A stretch of DNA of 64,000 nucleotides from Ochrobactrum sp. Marseille-Q0166 (GCF_014397025.1 NZ_JACJUO010000002.1:1167501-1231500); one strand, 5' to 3'; counted from the stretch's first letter, positions 27,687-37,099 are shown. Made by a program: numbers and translations. Notes: a model not told the origin generated them from the letters alone.

Positions 27687-28988
27687 TTATTGTGCTGCAG
27701 CAATAGCTTCGTTGGCGCGTTTTACAGCGTTGTCGAGAGCAGTCTTTGCATCCTGCTTGCCTCCGAGCATCGCTTCATACTCTTCATTGAGAATGTCACG
27801 AACCTGCGGCAGATTGACGAGGCGCACACCCTTCGAATTTTCTGTGGGGGCTTTGCCCATCATCTGAAGGATTGGCGTCTCACGGCCCGGATTCTTTTCA
27901 TAGAAGTCCGAGTTCTTCGTTGCTTCATAAGCGGCCATTGTCACAGGAAGATAGCCGGACTTTTCATGCAGCTTCTGCTGAATATTGGTCTGCGAGAGGA
28001 AGTTGAAGAACTGTGCGATGCCCTTGTATTGATCGTCGCTGAGGCCAGCAAAGACCCAGAGGCTTGCTCCACCTGGAATCGTGTTCTGTGGGCCATGCCC
28101 CTCATAATAGGGCAACTGGCCGATGCCGTAATTCATCCCAGATTTCACCACGTCGCCAAGGCCACCGGAGGATTCGGTTAACATTGCGCATTCGCCAGAC
28201 GTAAAGAGCTGCTTGGCTTCAGATGTACGACCGCCATAGCGGAAGGTTCCATCTTTGGCGAGGTCGGCAATTGCCTGAAAGTGTTCAACGAAGAGCGGCT
28301 CATTGATTTTGAGTTCAACGTTGGTGCCGCCAAGACCATTTTCATTGGTGCCAAAGGAAACATTGTTCCAGGCAGAGAAGTTTTCAGTCTGAATCCATGT
28401 CAGCCATGTCGTAGTAAAACCACATGGCGAAGCGCCACTTGCCTTGATTTTCTTGGCTGCTTCAAAAACTTCCGGCCAGGTCTTTGGTGGATTGTTCTCG
28501 TCGAGGCCAGCTTTCTTGAAAGTATCTTTATTATAATAAAGGATCGGCGAAGACGAGTTGTATGGGAACGACAACATGGTGCCGTCTGGCTTCGAGTAGT
28601 AAGCGACAATACCTGGCAAATATTGAGACTTGTCGAATTTATAACCACCTTTTTCAAGTACGTCCGCAGCAGGAACAATTGCTCCTTCAGCCGCCATCAT
28701 GACACCGCTGCCGGCATCGAAAACCTGAATGATTGCAGGTGGCTGCTTGGAACGGAAAGCGGCAATGCCAGCATTCAACGTTTCTGGGTAGCTGCCTTTA
28801 TAGACCGGAACGATTTTATATTCGCTTTGACTTTCATTGAACTCTTTTGACAGCTCATTGACCATCTCGTTATTGGCACCGGCCATGCCGTGCCACCAAG
28901 ACAACTCAGTCTGAGCGAAAGCCTGTGAACCAACAGTAAGGGCGAGGGCGCCGGTCAGCGCGGAAGTCGTGATCAGACGGGTAAGCAT
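27687..28988 (-). CDS. ugpB: sn-Glycerol-3-phosphate-binding periplasmic protein
   Basis: 433-aa binding protein. A signal peptide ends at SQAFA; ELSWWHGMAGANNEMV and PYNSSSPILYYNKD, with GLGGTNVELKINEP and ASLWVFAGLS, match UgpB. The ATG at 28988 directly follows a near-perfect GAGGAGG; the longer frame to 29063 has no ribosome site and no export signal. First gene of ugpBAEC. A Pho-box-like sequence lies about 85 bases upstream. Confidence 0.93.
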   Translation of the reverse strand: MLTRLITTSALTGALALTVGSQAFAQTELSWWHGMAGANNEMVNELSKEFNESQSEYKIVPVYKGSYPETLNAGIAAFRSKQPPAIIQVFDAGSGVMMAAEGAIVPAADVLEKGGYKFDKSQYLPGIVAYYSKPDGTMLSFPYNSSSPILYYNKDTFKKAGLDENNPPKTWPEVFEAAKKIKASGASPCGFTTTWLTWIQTENFSAWNNVSFGTNENGLGGTNVELKINEPLFVEHFQAIADLAKDGTFRYGGRTSEAKQLFTSGECAMLTESSGGLGDVVKSGMNYGIGQLPYYEGHGPQNTIPGGASLWVFAGLSDDQYKGIAQFFNFLSQTNIQQKLHEKSGYLPVTMAAYEATKNSDFYEKNPGRETPILQMMGKAPTENSKGVRLVNLPQVRDILNEEYEAMLGGKQDAKTALDNAVKRANEAIAAAQ

Positions 28989-29070
28989 ATTTCCTCCTCG
29001 GAAATGAGGTTTCGTGAAGTTCAAGAATGGACTCGATCCAATCTCATGCTCCGATACCTGCATTATGGTT

Positions 29071-29088
29071 ATTACACTTATATGACTG
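29071..29088 (-). promoter_or_regulatory. Candidate Pho box upstream of ugpB
   Basis: Reading the minus strand gives CAGTCAT-ATAA-GTGTAAT, two 7-base repeats four bases apart that match the CTGTCAT-N4-CTGTCAT consensus at 11 of 14 positions. PhoB control of ugp operons is well known. No ideal -10 box follows at the usual distance, so confidence is limited. The remaining 29064-29457 spacer shows no gene. Confidence 0.4.
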
Positions 29089-29457
29089 CTATTTCGCTAT
29101 AGGGCAACTTTTCTCTCCCTAAATAGAATAAAACCGAAAATGTTAATTGGTGAAAGGAAAAAAAACGAAAAAGAATCGATAATTATGTGTAGAAGATGTG
29201 GATAGTGTTCCGATCAGTCGTTCCATAGGTTCAGCATAGTGATTTTTGATCGCAGCTGACCACTTTGCATATTATTAATATGAAATATTCATTTCATTAA
29301 AAAAATGAGCAAACTCATGGCCTTGCGCTGCCATTCGAATCCCAATTTAAGTGAGTTGTCTTAAAAGCTGTTGATATGAATTTTTTAGGCAGTTTTGATC
29401 GCACGCTACTATTTTGAACGTAGGCAAAGCATTGCCAAAATATCTTACGGAGTTTTT

Positions 29458-30966
29458 ATGCCCATCCATATCGACTGGAATGCAGCGTCTCTGTCTGCAA
29501 AGCTTCATTCCAGAAAGTGGGCCAAAGATGAACCCGGTGGTGTCATCATCGGTTTTGATTTGGGCGGTGTGAAGTTTGCCTATGCGGGAGGGCTTGAGAG
29601 CCTTTCTACGGGCATACCATTTACGGCAAATACGGTCGTTCGCTACGCTTCCATCACCAAGCATATTTTCTGCGCAATGCTTTTGCGTCATTCTGATGTG
29701 ATTGCTCTTGGTGATCGTCTCGGTGAACACCTCCCGGAATTGCAGATGCCGTTAGCGGATGTAACCATCGCCGCTGCGCTGGATATGACAGGTGGTTTAC
29801 CAGATGTACGTGAGTGCCTGACTTTATTGGGCCTGTCGGTTTACTCTCATACAAATTCCGAAAGCCTAATCGAGTTTCTTTCGACTTTGACGCGTCTCAA
29901 TTTTTCTGCGGGGACTGAGATCTCCTATTCCAATACGGGTTATCGACTGGTTGAAGAGGCACTTAACCGTAAAGGCATATTTTTAAAAGATTTTGTACGT
30001 TCAGCGATAAGCCAGCCGCTCGATATAGGTATGGATGTTCCAGATATGTGGGCAGATCCTGTCAAAGGACTCGCGCCCGGTTATTGGAAAAACGGAGATA
30101 AATGGCAGGAAAGCTCGGCAGGCCTTCATCTTTCTGCATCTGGGAGCCTTGCTGGCAGCGGCATGGCGCTTACGAAATGGGCGCAGGCACTTCTTGCCGG
30201 TGGGGAGGGCTTCCGTGGATTGCTGTCGGAGCTGTCGGCGGAACATTTTCTAAGCGATGGTCGTGCGACAGGCTATGGGTTCGGCCTGCGCTGGAACGAA
30301 GTGGACGGGAAACGTCTTGTCGGCCATGGTGGATCGCATCCCGGATATAAAAGCTATTTCCTTCTCGACCCTGCTGACAAGACGGGCATAATCGTAGTTT
30401 CAAACCGCGAAGATGCAGATACATATAAGATCGCCCGTGACTGCATGGCCGCGCTCAATGGACTTTCGCTTCCTGCTGCGACCGACTCCATCCCGGATGG
30501 ATTATATGTCGCTGATGATGGCCCGTTCTGGCTTGAGGTATGCGACGGTGTTGCCAATTATCTGGGTGCAGAAGATCGGCTCTATGATATTGGAGAAGGC
30601 TGGGCTTCTTCATTGTCGCCATCTTCACCAATGAGGTTGCGGTGGAACGGTGAGGTGCTTCAAGGCGAGATCGGCCATGCGCAGCGCGAATTGTATCCAG
30701 TTCAAGCGAGGCCAGTCGATAACGAGTTTGACGGTCATTGGATCGCTCCACTGTATGGTGCGTCGTTCACTATCGACAATGGTCACATTATTATGGGTAT
30801 CGGTCCCGCGCGTCAGGTGATGCCACTCGAAGATCTTGGCAATGGCAGAGCTTTATTCACGTTGCGGGATGGCCCATGGAACAAACGCATTTGCGTCCAT
30901 CTGCTTGGCGGCAATAGACTTGAATTGGTACTCAACCGCAGCCGTATGATTGAATATCAGCGTTGA
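29458..30966 (+). CDS. dap: D-aminopeptidase (penicillin-recognising family S12, DAP)
   Basis: 502-aa enzyme of the beta-lactamase/DD-peptidase fold that releases N-terminal D-amino acids. Catalytic elements are S65-I-T-K68, Y157-S-N159 and H290-G-G. The O. anthropi DAP uses Ser62, Lys65, Tyr153 and His287, so spacing agrees to within one residue. The long C-terminal part (about 330 on) fits the beta-barrel domains of DAP. ATG 29458 has GGAG five bases before it. No signal peptide is seen, matching a cytoplasmic enzyme. Confidence 0.9.
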   Translation: MPIHIDWNAASLSAKLHSRKWAKDEPGGVIIGFDLGGVKFAYAGGLESLSTGIPFTANTVVRYASITKHIFCAMLLRHSDVIALGDRLGEHLPELQMPLADVTIAAALDMTGGLPDVRECLTLLGLSVYSHTNSESLIEFLSTLTRLNFSAGTEISYSNTGYRLVEEALNRKGIFLKDFVRSAISQPLDIGMDVPDMWADPVKGLAPGYWKNGDKWQESSAGLHLSASGSLAGSGMALTKWAQALLAGGEGFRGLLSELSAEHFLSDGRATGYGFGLRWNEVDGKRLVGHGGSHPGYKSYFLLDPADKTGIIVVSNREDADTYKIARDCMAALNGLSLPAATDSIPDGLYVADDGPFWLEVCDGVANYLGAEDRLYDIGEGWASSLSPSSPMRLRWNGEVLQGEIGHAQRELYPVQARPVDNEFDGHWIAPLYGASFTIDNGHIIMGIGPARQVMPLEDLGNGRALFTLRDGPWNKRICVHLLGGNRLELVLNRSRMIEYQR

Positions 30967-31029
30967 AACCGCTTCATTATGTTATTTTCGGGAAATTGAT
31001 TCCGAAAATGATTTGAATGGAGTGAGCCG

Positions 31030-32721
31030 ATGCTTGAACAGATGATCGATCAGGGTGCCGGTCGTGAGCCCGCCGATATCGTGTTGAAAGGTGGCCGCTT
31101 TTTCGATCTCGTAACCGGCGAACTGGTTGAAAGCGACATAGCGATCAGCGGTGATCGTATTGTGGGAACATTCGGTACCTATCAGGGAAAACAGGAAATC
31201 GATATTTCCGGTCGCATTGTCGTGCCGGGTTTCATCGACACGCATCTCCATATTGAATCGTCGAATGTGACGCCACATGAATTTGACCGGTGCGTGCTGC
31301 CACAGGGCGTTACCACAGTTATTTGTGATCCCCACGAGATAGCTAATGTTCTTGGCGTAGAAGGTCTGCAATATTTCCTCGATAGTTCGCTGGAGACGAT
31401 CATGGATATCCGGGTGCAGCTTTCAAGCTGTGTGCCTGCTACCCATATGGAAACATCCGGTGCCGAACTGCTGATCGATGATCTGCTGCCTTTTGCCGAC
31501 CATCCGAAGGTCATCGGTCTCGCCGAGTTCATGAATTTTCCCGGTGTTCTTTCAAAAGACCCTGAATGCATGGCAAAGCTTAAAGCCTTTCAGGGGCGAC
31601 ATATTGATGGTCACGCACCGCTTCTGCGTGGACTGGATCTGAATGGCTATATTGCAGCTGGTATTCGCACCGAGCATGAAGCGACCAGTGCCGAAGAAGC
31701 GCTGGAAAAGATGCGTAAAGGTATGCATGTGTTGGTGCGTGAGGGCTCCGTATCCAAAGACCTGCATGCCTTGATGCCGATTATCACTGAGCGTCACTCG
31801 CAATTTCTGGCGCTTTGCACCGATGATCGCAATCCACTCGATATCGCCGATCAAGGGCATCTCGATTATCTCATCCGCACGGCGATCGCAGGTGGTGTTG
31901 AACCGCTTGCTATTTATCGCGCGGCAAGTGTTTCGGCAGCGCGCGCTTTCGGGCTGTTTGATCGCGGTCTGGTTGCGCCGGGACAGCGCGCCGATCTCGT
32001 GGTCGTCGACAGTCTTGAAGGTTGCAATGCTGAAATCGTTCTGTCTGCGGGCAGGGTGGTTTCGGAAGAACTTTTCTCAACGCGTGGATCAGTTGCGGAA
32101 GTCGGGCGCAACAGCGTGAAAGCGCCCACTGTCAGTGCATCAAGCTTCAGATCACAATCCAACAGCGGCAAAACCCGTGCAATTGGCATTGTTCCGGGAA
32201 AGATCATCACGGAAAGCTTGGAGTATGATCTTAAAGTTGGTCCGCATGGCGTGGAACCCGATCTTGAGCGCGATGTGGTCAAAATCGCAGTCGTCGAGCG
32301 ACATGGCAAGAATGGCAATATTGCCACTGGATTCGTACATGGTTTTGGCCTGAAAGCCGGAGCCATTGCGTCAACTGTCAGCCATGACAGCCACAATATC
32401 TGCGTTGTTGGCACTTCCGATGAAGATATTGCAGCAGCCGCCAACCGCTTAGGCGAAATGGAAGGTGGATTTGTCGTGGTGCGCGATGGAAAAGTGCTCG
32501 CAGAAATGCCTCTTCCTATTGCAGGACTGATGAGCGTTGAACCTTATGAAACCGTGCGCGAACAACTCCGCGCACTTCGCCATGCCGCCGAGGAGCTCGG
32601 TTCTGTGCTAGAAGAGCCGTTTCTCCAATTGGCTTTTGTTGCCTTGCCAGTGATCCCGCATTTGAAGATCACAGATCGCGGACTTGTCGATGTCGACAAG
32701 TTCGAATTTGTGGGCAATTGA
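31030..32721 (+). CDS. ade: Adenine deaminase
   Basis: 563-aa amidohydrolase converting adenine to hypoxanthine and ammonia. The metal-site motif THLHIESSN (His72, His74), [11 protein letters not shown] (residues 100-107) and the C-terminal [12 protein letters not shown] stretch are diagnostic of bacterial Ade. GGAG stands seven bases before the ATG. It follows dap by 63 bases in the same direction and may be co-transcribed. Complements the purine permease and deaminase near 18-20 kb in purine salvage. Confidence 0.93.
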   Translation: MLEQMIDQGAGREPADIVLKGGRFFDLVTGELVESDIAISGDRIVGTFGTYQGKQEIDISGRIVVPGFIDTHLHIESSNVTPHEFDRCVLPQGVTTVICDPHEIANVLGVEGLQYFLDSSLETIMDIRVQLSSCVPATHMETSGAELLIDDLLPFADHPKVIGLAEFMNFPGVLSKDPECMAKLKAFQGRHIDGHAPLLRGLDLNGYIAAGIRTEHEATSAEEALEKMRKGMHVLVREGSVSKDLHALMPIITERHSQFLALCTDDRNPLDIADQGHLDYLIRTAIAGGVEPLAIYRAASVSAARAFGLFDRGLVAPGQRADLVVVDSLEGCNAEIVLSAGRVVSEELFSTRGSVAEVGRNSVKAPTVSASSFRSQSNSGKTRAIGIVPGKIITESLEYDLKVGPHGVEPDLERDVVKIAVVERHGKNGNIATGFVHGFGLKAGAIASTVSHDSHNICVVGTSDEDIAAAANRLGEMEGGFVVVRDGKVLAEMPLPIAGLMSVEPYETVREQLRALRHAAEELGSVLEEPFLQLAFVALPVIPHLKITDRGLVDVDKFEFVGN

Positions 32722-32793
32722 ACAGACTGACTATAGCGTCATAATTGCATTAATCTGATTTGCTAACGCACTGGCATAAATCGGATTTTGACC

Positions 32794-33510
32794 ATGCAAT
32801 TTTTGAACACCTTTGATCTTTATCCATTCCTCGACACGGCGGTGAGCTTCACCGCCGCGTTCATCTTTGGCACGATGATCGGTGCCGAACGTCAATATCG
32901 CCAGAGAACTGCGGGATTGCGTACCAACGCGCTTGTTGCGCTGGGGGCAGCTGCATTCGTTGACCTAGCTGCGCGTCTTGCAGGTAGTGCCGAAGCGTTG
33001 CGTGTTATCGCTTATGTCGTTTCTGGCGTCGGGTTTCTGGGCGCTGGCGTCATAATGAAAGAGGGCATGAACGTCCGTGGGCTGAACACAGCTGCGACGC
33101 TCTGGTGCTCAGCAGCCGTTGGTGCCTGCGCAGGAACAGACATGCTGGCGGAAGCAGCGCTTCTAACCCTATACGTTTTGCTGGGAAATACGTTATTGCG
33201 ACCGCTCGTTAATCTCATCAACCGCATTCCAATTGATGAGCAGGCGTTGGAGCAGACCTATGAGGTGCGCGTGATTGCCTCTCATCAGGCCATGGAAGAA
33301 ATGCGCGAATTGCTAGTCGAGAAGCTCGACGAGGCGAAATATCCCGTCGGCAATGTGGAGATTTCTGATCGTAATGCTGAGACGGTTGAAATTCTCGCAA
33401 CCCTTGTGAGTACGTCGATTGACCCGGAAGAAATCGAAGCCGTCACGCTTTTCATGGAAAAGCACCCGGGCGTGTTTTATGCAGGCTGGGAAGGCAGTTC
33501 GAAGGATTGA
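32794..33510 (+). CDS. mgtC: MgtC/SapB family membrane protein
   Basis: 238-aa protein with four to five N-terminal membrane helices and a soluble C-terminal ACT-like part (about residues 150-238). The signature GTMIGAERQYRQRTAGLRTNALVALGAA and GFLGAGVIMKEG...RGLNTAATLWCSAAVG is typical. MgtC proteins support survival under low magnesium and in macrophages, including in Brucella; this is family knowledge. The start at ATG 32794 lacks a strong ribosome site, and the 72-base leader is too short for a known magnesium riboswitch. Its stop abuts that of the convergent regulator gene. Confidence 0.87.
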   Translation: MQFLNTFDLYPFLDTAVSFTAAFIFGTMIGAERQYRQRTAGLRTNALVALGAAAFVDLAARLAGSAEALRVIAYVVSGVGFLGAGVIMKEGMNVRGLNTAATLWCSAAVGACAGTDMLAEAALLTLYVLLGNTLLRPLVNLINRIPIDEQALEQTYEVRVIASHQAMEEMRELLVEKLDEAKYPVGNVEISDRNAETVEILATLVSTSIDPEEIEAVTLFMEKHPGVFYAGWEGSSKD

Positions 33511-33939
33511 TTATCGATCAATCCGCGTCGACAAAATGATAGACGACATGGTGCGTTCGACGCCTTCTAGCGCACCAATTTTGTCGAGGATAATATCCAG
33601 TTCCTGAATTGAAGGCGCTTCGACGACCACGATCATATCGAAATGACCGCTGACCGAGTGCAGCGTTCGCACAGCCATGATGCCGCGAAGTGCTGATTCA
33701 ACCTTTGGGGCAAACTTTGGCAGTGCCGTAACCAGCACATGCGCACGCACAAGATCACGCTCGAATTCCGGAGCGATTCGAACGGTATAACCTTCGATTA
33801 CACGGCGCTTTTCCAGCTTTTCCAGCCTGCTTTGTACGGTTGTACGCGACACGCCAAGCCTTCTTGCAAGGTCAGCAGTTGAGGCGCGAGCATTTTCGCG
33901 TAGCAGGGCAATAAGGGTAAGATCGGCATTTGTCGTCAT
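33511..33939 (-). CDS. Lrp/AsnC family transcriptional regulator
   Basis: 142-aa regulator. Residues 1-50 form the winged helix (LIALLRENARASTADLARRLGVSRTTVQSRLEKLE) and 65-142 the RAM/AsnC ligand-binding domain (SVSGHFDMIVVVEAPS). ATG 33939 has no good ribosome site; a TTG at 33969 is in frame. It is divergent from the lysine 6-dehydrogenase gene and likely controls it, as is common for Lrp proteins beside amino acid catabolic genes. A palindrome at 34034-34049 is a candidate site. Confidence 0.87.
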   Translation of the reverse strand: MTTNADLTLIALLRENARASTADLARRLGVSRTTVQSRLEKLEKRRVIEGYTVRIAPEFERDLVRAHVLVTALPKFAPKVESALRGIMAVRTLHSVSGHFDMIVVVEAPSIQELDIILDKIGALEGVERTMSSIILSTRIDR

Positions 33940-34033
33940 AATGCATATTAGATACGTTAAATTGCACAAACAAACAACGTGAAATCGTCAGTTTAAATGC
34001 TTCTTTTCGCCGAAATTTGTGAAATTCTTTGTA

Positions 34034-34049
34034 TATTGAAATTGCAATA
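34034..34049. promoter_or_regulatory. Palindrome in the Lrp/lysine dehydrogenase divergent spacer
   Basis: TATTGAAATTGCAATA is a 16-bp palindrome with one mismatched pair, 28 bases before ATG 34077. Position and AT-rich symmetry suit an Lrp/AsnC operator. No second copy was seen. Confidence 0.4.
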
Positions 34050-34076
34050 CCCAAACAGAATTATAGGGGAAAAGAC

Positions 34077-35180
34077 ATGAAAGAGATCGTTGTTGTAGGC
34101 GCGGGCAAAATTGGCGCGACCATTGCCGATCTTCTGGCTTCGACGGGTGACTACGCTGTGACGGTTGTTGACCGTTCGCAGGCACAGCTCGACGCGCTGG
34201 ACACTGGTGCGGAAGTCAAGACGCAGGCTCTCGATATTGCAGATGCGAAGGCCCTTGAAGCTGTTTTGACCGGCAAGTTTGCAGTTCTGAGTGCTGCTCC
34301 ATTCCAGCTCACCACACTGATCGCAGAAGCAGCAGCCAAGACTGGCGTGCATTACCTTGACTTGACCGAAGACGTTGCCAGCACCAAGCGCGTTATGGAA
34401 CTTGCAAAGGATGCTAACACTGCATTCATCCCACAGTGTGGTCTGGCTCCGGGCTTCATTTCGATCGTTGCCTATGACCTTGCGAAGCGCTTTGATACGC
34501 TAGAAAACGTGCGTATGCGCGTTGGCGCTCTGCCAGAATTCCCATCGAATGCGCTCAACTATAATCTGACCTGGAGCACAGATGGTCTTATCAATGAATA
34601 TATCGAACCATGCGAAGCCATTGTAAACGGCAAGCTGACGAAGGTTCCAGCTCTTGAAGAGCGTGAAGAATTCTCGCTTGATGGCGTGACCTATGAAGCA
34701 TTCAATACGTCGGGCGGTCTCGGTACGCTCTGCGATACACTTGAAGGTAAGGTTCGCACACTTAACTACCGCACAATCCGTTATCCGGGCCATGTTGCTC
34801 TGATGAAGGCGCTGTTGAACGACCTCGGCCTGCGTCATCGCCGTGAAGTGCTGAAAGACATTTTTGAAAATGCGCTGCCAAGCACTCTTCAGGACGTTAT
34901 CGTCATTTTCGTAACTGTTTCGGGCACCAAAAATGGTCGTCTGGTTCAGGAAACCTATGCGAACAAGGTTTATGCCAATCAGGTTGGCAAGATCGTTCGT
35001 TCGGGCATCCAGATCACGACAGCGTCTGCAATTTGCGCCGTGCTCGATATGCTTGCCAAAGGTGAAATTGCACAGAAGGGTTTTGTTCGTCAGGAAGACA
35101 TCACGCTTGATGCATTCCTCGCAAACCGCTTCGGCAAGGCCTATGCACAAGACGATCATTCGACGCGTCTCGTTGCCTGA
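34077..35180 (+). CDS. Saccharopine dehydrogenase-family protein, probable lysine 6-dehydrogenase
   Basis: 367-aa NAD(P)-dependent enzyme. The Rossmann motif VVGAGKIG is at residues 6-13, and FIPQCGLAPGFISIVAYDLA is typical of the family. Length and sequence type match the lysine 6-dehydrogenases of Agrobacterium relatives, which deaminate the epsilon amino group of lysine. ATG 34077 has AGGGGA six bases ahead. The adjacent Lrp regulator and downstream amino acid-binding proteins support amino acid catabolism. The alternative is another saccharopine reductase-like activity. Confidence 0.83.
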   Translation: MKEIVVVGAGKIGATIADLLASTGDYAVTVVDRSQAQLDALDTGAEVKTQALDIADAKALEAVLTGKFAVLSAAPFQLTTLIAEAAAKTGVHYLDLTEDVASTKRVMELAKDANTAFIPQCGLAPGFISIVAYDLAKRFDTLENVRMRVGALPEFPSNALNYNLTWSTDGLINEYIEPCEAIVNGKLTKVPALEEREEFSLDGVTYEAFNTSGGLGTLCDTLEGKVRTLNYRTIRYPGHVALMKALLNDLGLRHRREVLKDIFENALPSTLQDVIVIFVTVSGTKNGRLVQETYANKVYANQVGKIVRSGIQITTASAICAVLDMLAKGEIAQKGFVRQEDITLDAFLANRFGKAYAQDDHSTRLVA

Positions 35181-35195
35181 AAGCACCTTTAAGGC

Positions 35196-35248
35196 CATAT
35201 CAGACCCGTTGCGCTCAATGCGCAGCGGGTTGTTTGCGTTCTGATATG
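35196..35248. terminator. Nested hairpin after lysine dehydrogenase gene
   Basis: An outer 9-bp pair, CATATCAGA (35196-35204) with TCTGATATG (35240-35248), encloses an inner 10-bp hairpin (35205-35214 with 35220-35229, one wobble) around TCAAT. It lies 15 bases after the stop and probably ends the transcript, though no long T run follows. Confidence 0.6.
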
Positions 35249-35342
35249 ACCAAAGTTGCGATTGAATTGGTTCGGCTTTGCGGGCAATCCGAACTGAGGA
35301 CTTCATAAAAAGCCCGTGTCTAACAAGAGGAATAGGGAAGCG

Positions 35343-36104
35343 ATGTTTAAAACAATTTTGCTGGCCGGTCTGGCCTCTGTCGCCCTCGCCATGCCTTCGC
35401 AGGCGAAGGAATGGAAAGAAATCCGTATCGCCAGTGAAGGTGCCTATCCACCCTTTAACTATATGTCGCCCGACGGTAAGTTGGTGGGATTTGATCTCGA
35501 TATCGCCAATGCACTTTGTGATGCAATGGAAGCCAAGTGCACAATCGTTGCCAATGATTGGGATGGAATGATCCCCGGCCTTCAGGCAAACAAGTTCGAT
35601 GCGGTGATTGCTTCGATGGCCATTACGCCAGAGCGTGAAAAGCAGGTTGCGTTCTCCGAGCGCTATTATACAACGCCGCTCGCAGTTGTTGTACCCAAGG
35701 ACAGCGATATCACTTCGCTCGAACCTTCTGCATTCGATGGCAAAACCGTAGGTGCGCAAGCTGGTACAACGCAGGGTAACTATGCCGATGACGTTTATGG
35801 CAAGGCCGGCGCGGATGTGAAGCTTTACCCAACGGCTGATGAAGCCAATGCTGATCTTGAAAATGGCCGTATTGACGCAATTGCAGCTGACAAGTTTCTT
35901 GCCGCAGATTGGCTGAAAAAGCAGGGAGCTGATTGCTGCAAGTTCCTGGGCGATATTCCGGGTTCGGAAACGAAGATTTCTGTGGCTCTGCGTCAGGGCG
36001 ACGATGATCTGCGCGAGCAATTCAATGCGGCCATCAAAAAAATTCGTGAAGACGGCACTTACGAAACAATTCGCAAGAAGTATTTCGACTTCGATATCTA
36101 TTGA
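35343..36104 (+). CDS. Basic/polar amino acid ABC transporter substrate-binding protein (copy 1)
   Basis: 253-aa periplasmic binding protein (SBP_bac_3, HisJ/ArgT/LAO-like). A signal peptide ends near PSQA; WKEIRIASEGAYPPFNY, GFDLDIANALC, ANDWDGMIPGLQANKFDAVIASM and a C-terminal DGTYETIRKKYFDFDIY fit lysine/arginine/ornithine binders. AGGG lies five bases before ATG 35343. No permease or ATPase gene is linked. The gene after it is a close paralog. Confidence 0.9.
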   Translation: MFKTILLAGLASVALAMPSQAKEWKEIRIASEGAYPPFNYMSPDGKLVGFDLDIANALCDAMEAKCTIVANDWDGMIPGLQANKFDAVIASMAITPEREKQVAFSERYYTTPLAVVVPKDSDITSLEPSAFDGKTVGAQAGTTQGNYADDVYGKAGADVKLYPTADEANADLENGRIDAIAADKFLAADWLKKQGADCCKFLGDIPGSETKISVALRQGDDDLREQFNAAIKKIREDGTYETIRKKYFDFDIY

Positions 36105-36114
36105 TAGAATTTAT

Positions 36115-36153
36115 GAGCGTCGCCAAATGTTTAACTTGAAACTGGCGACGCTC
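36115..36153. terminator. Hairpin between the two binding-protein genes
   Basis: A perfect 11-bp stem GAGCGTCGCCA (36115-36125) and its complement (36143-36153) with a 17-base loop, just past the first gene. No T run; it may be a 3'-end stabiliser or weak terminator. Confidence 0.55.
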
Positions 36154-36230
36154 GGTGCTTCATTGAGAACATAATATTGTGGGCGAGAAACCTGCAAAGC
36201 AGAACTATAACAATGTTCAAGGGGAATATT

Positions 36231-36992
36231 ATGTTGAAATCAATCCTGTTCGCAGGTGTGGCCTCCATTATCGCTGCACTTCCAGCGCAAGCTAAAGAAT
36301 GGAAGGAAATCAAGATCGCCACGGAAGGCGCTTATCCGCCATTCAATTTTGTTGCAGCTGATGGCTCTTTGCAGGGGCTTGATGTCGATATCGCCAATGC
36401 GCTTTGCAAGGCGATGGACGCTAAGTGCACCATCGTTGCCAATGATTGGGACGGCATGATTCCCGGTCTTCAAACCAACAAGTTTGATGCCGTTATCGCG
36501 TCGATGAGCGTGACGGAAGAGCGCAAGAAGCAGGTATCTTTCACTGACAAATATTATTCCACACCGTTGTCAGTTGCTGTTCCTAAAGACAGTCCGATCA
36601 CGTCACTTGATGCAGAAGCGTTCAAAGGCAAGTCGGTGGGTGCGCAGGGATCCACCACGCAGGGCACGTATGCGGAAGATGTCTACGGTAAAGCCGGAGC
36701 AGACGTCAAACTTTACCCGACAGCTGATGAAGCCAATGCCGATCTTAAAAGCGGGCGTCTTGATGCGGTCGTATCCGATAAATTCCCGATTTCGGACTGG
36801 ATCAAGGCTGATGGGGCTGATTGCTGCAAGTTGATAGGCGATGTGCCCGGCACACAAACCGACACAGCAATTGCTGTGCGTCAGGGTGACAATGATCTGC
36901 GCGAACAGTTTAATGTCGCCATTAAGAAAATCCGTGATGACGGAACTTATGAGACAATCGTCAAGAAATATTTCGACTTCGATATTTACTGA
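36231..36992 (+). CDS. Basic/polar amino acid ABC transporter substrate-binding protein (copy 2)
   Basis: 253-aa paralog of the preceding gene, the same length and by eye roughly three quarters identical, with the identical C-terminal KKYFDFDIY. The leader ends near PAQA. Differences fall in likely ligand-contact regions (for example FVAADGSLQGLDVD versus YMSPDGKLVGFDLD). AAGGGG lies five to six bases before ATG 36231. A strong terminator follows. It probably shares a distant membrane complex with copy 1. Confidence 0.9.
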   Translation: MLKSILFAGVASIIAALPAQAKEWKEIKIATEGAYPPFNFVAADGSLQGLDVDIANALCKAMDAKCTIVANDWDGMIPGLQTNKFDAVIASMSVTEERKKQVSFTDKYYSTPLSVAVPKDSPITSLDAEAFKGKSVGAQGSTTQGTYAEDVYGKAGADVKLYPTADEANADLKSGRLDAVVSDKFPISDWIKADGADCCKLIGDVPGTQTDTAIAVRQGDNDLREQFNVAIKKIRDDGTYETIVKKYFDFDIY

Positions 36993-37039
36993 TTCAATAT
37001 AAGTTGTTTGTAAAAGTTTGCTCACTTTGATGTATGAAT

Positions 37040-37069
37040 GCGCGCATCGACAATATTGTCGATGCGCGC
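37040..37069 (+). terminator. 30-base perfect palindromic terminator
   Basis: A 15+15 perfect palindrome with arms GCGCGCATCGACAAT and complement, followed by TTTT, 48 bases after the second binding-protein gene. It contains the nominal upstream start of the next frame (37034), which argues that translation of the oxidase starts later, at 37100. Confidence 0.9.
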
Positions 37070-37099
37070 TTTTATTTCATGAAATGGGTTGGGGATACC

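Noticed and set aside
32722..32793. Magnesium-sensing leader upstream of mgtC
   Set aside because: Only 72 bases separate the genes, with no recognisable structured leader.
34500..36020. A 506-codon open frame on the minus strand
   Set aside because: It lies antisense to the lysine dehydrogenase and first binding-protein genes, both with clear family motifs; its own translation is Cys/His/Arg-rich with no domain.
37034..37099. Upstream start for the DadA-like gene
   Set aside because: It lies inside a 30-base terminator palindrome and has no ribosome site; ATG 37100 does.
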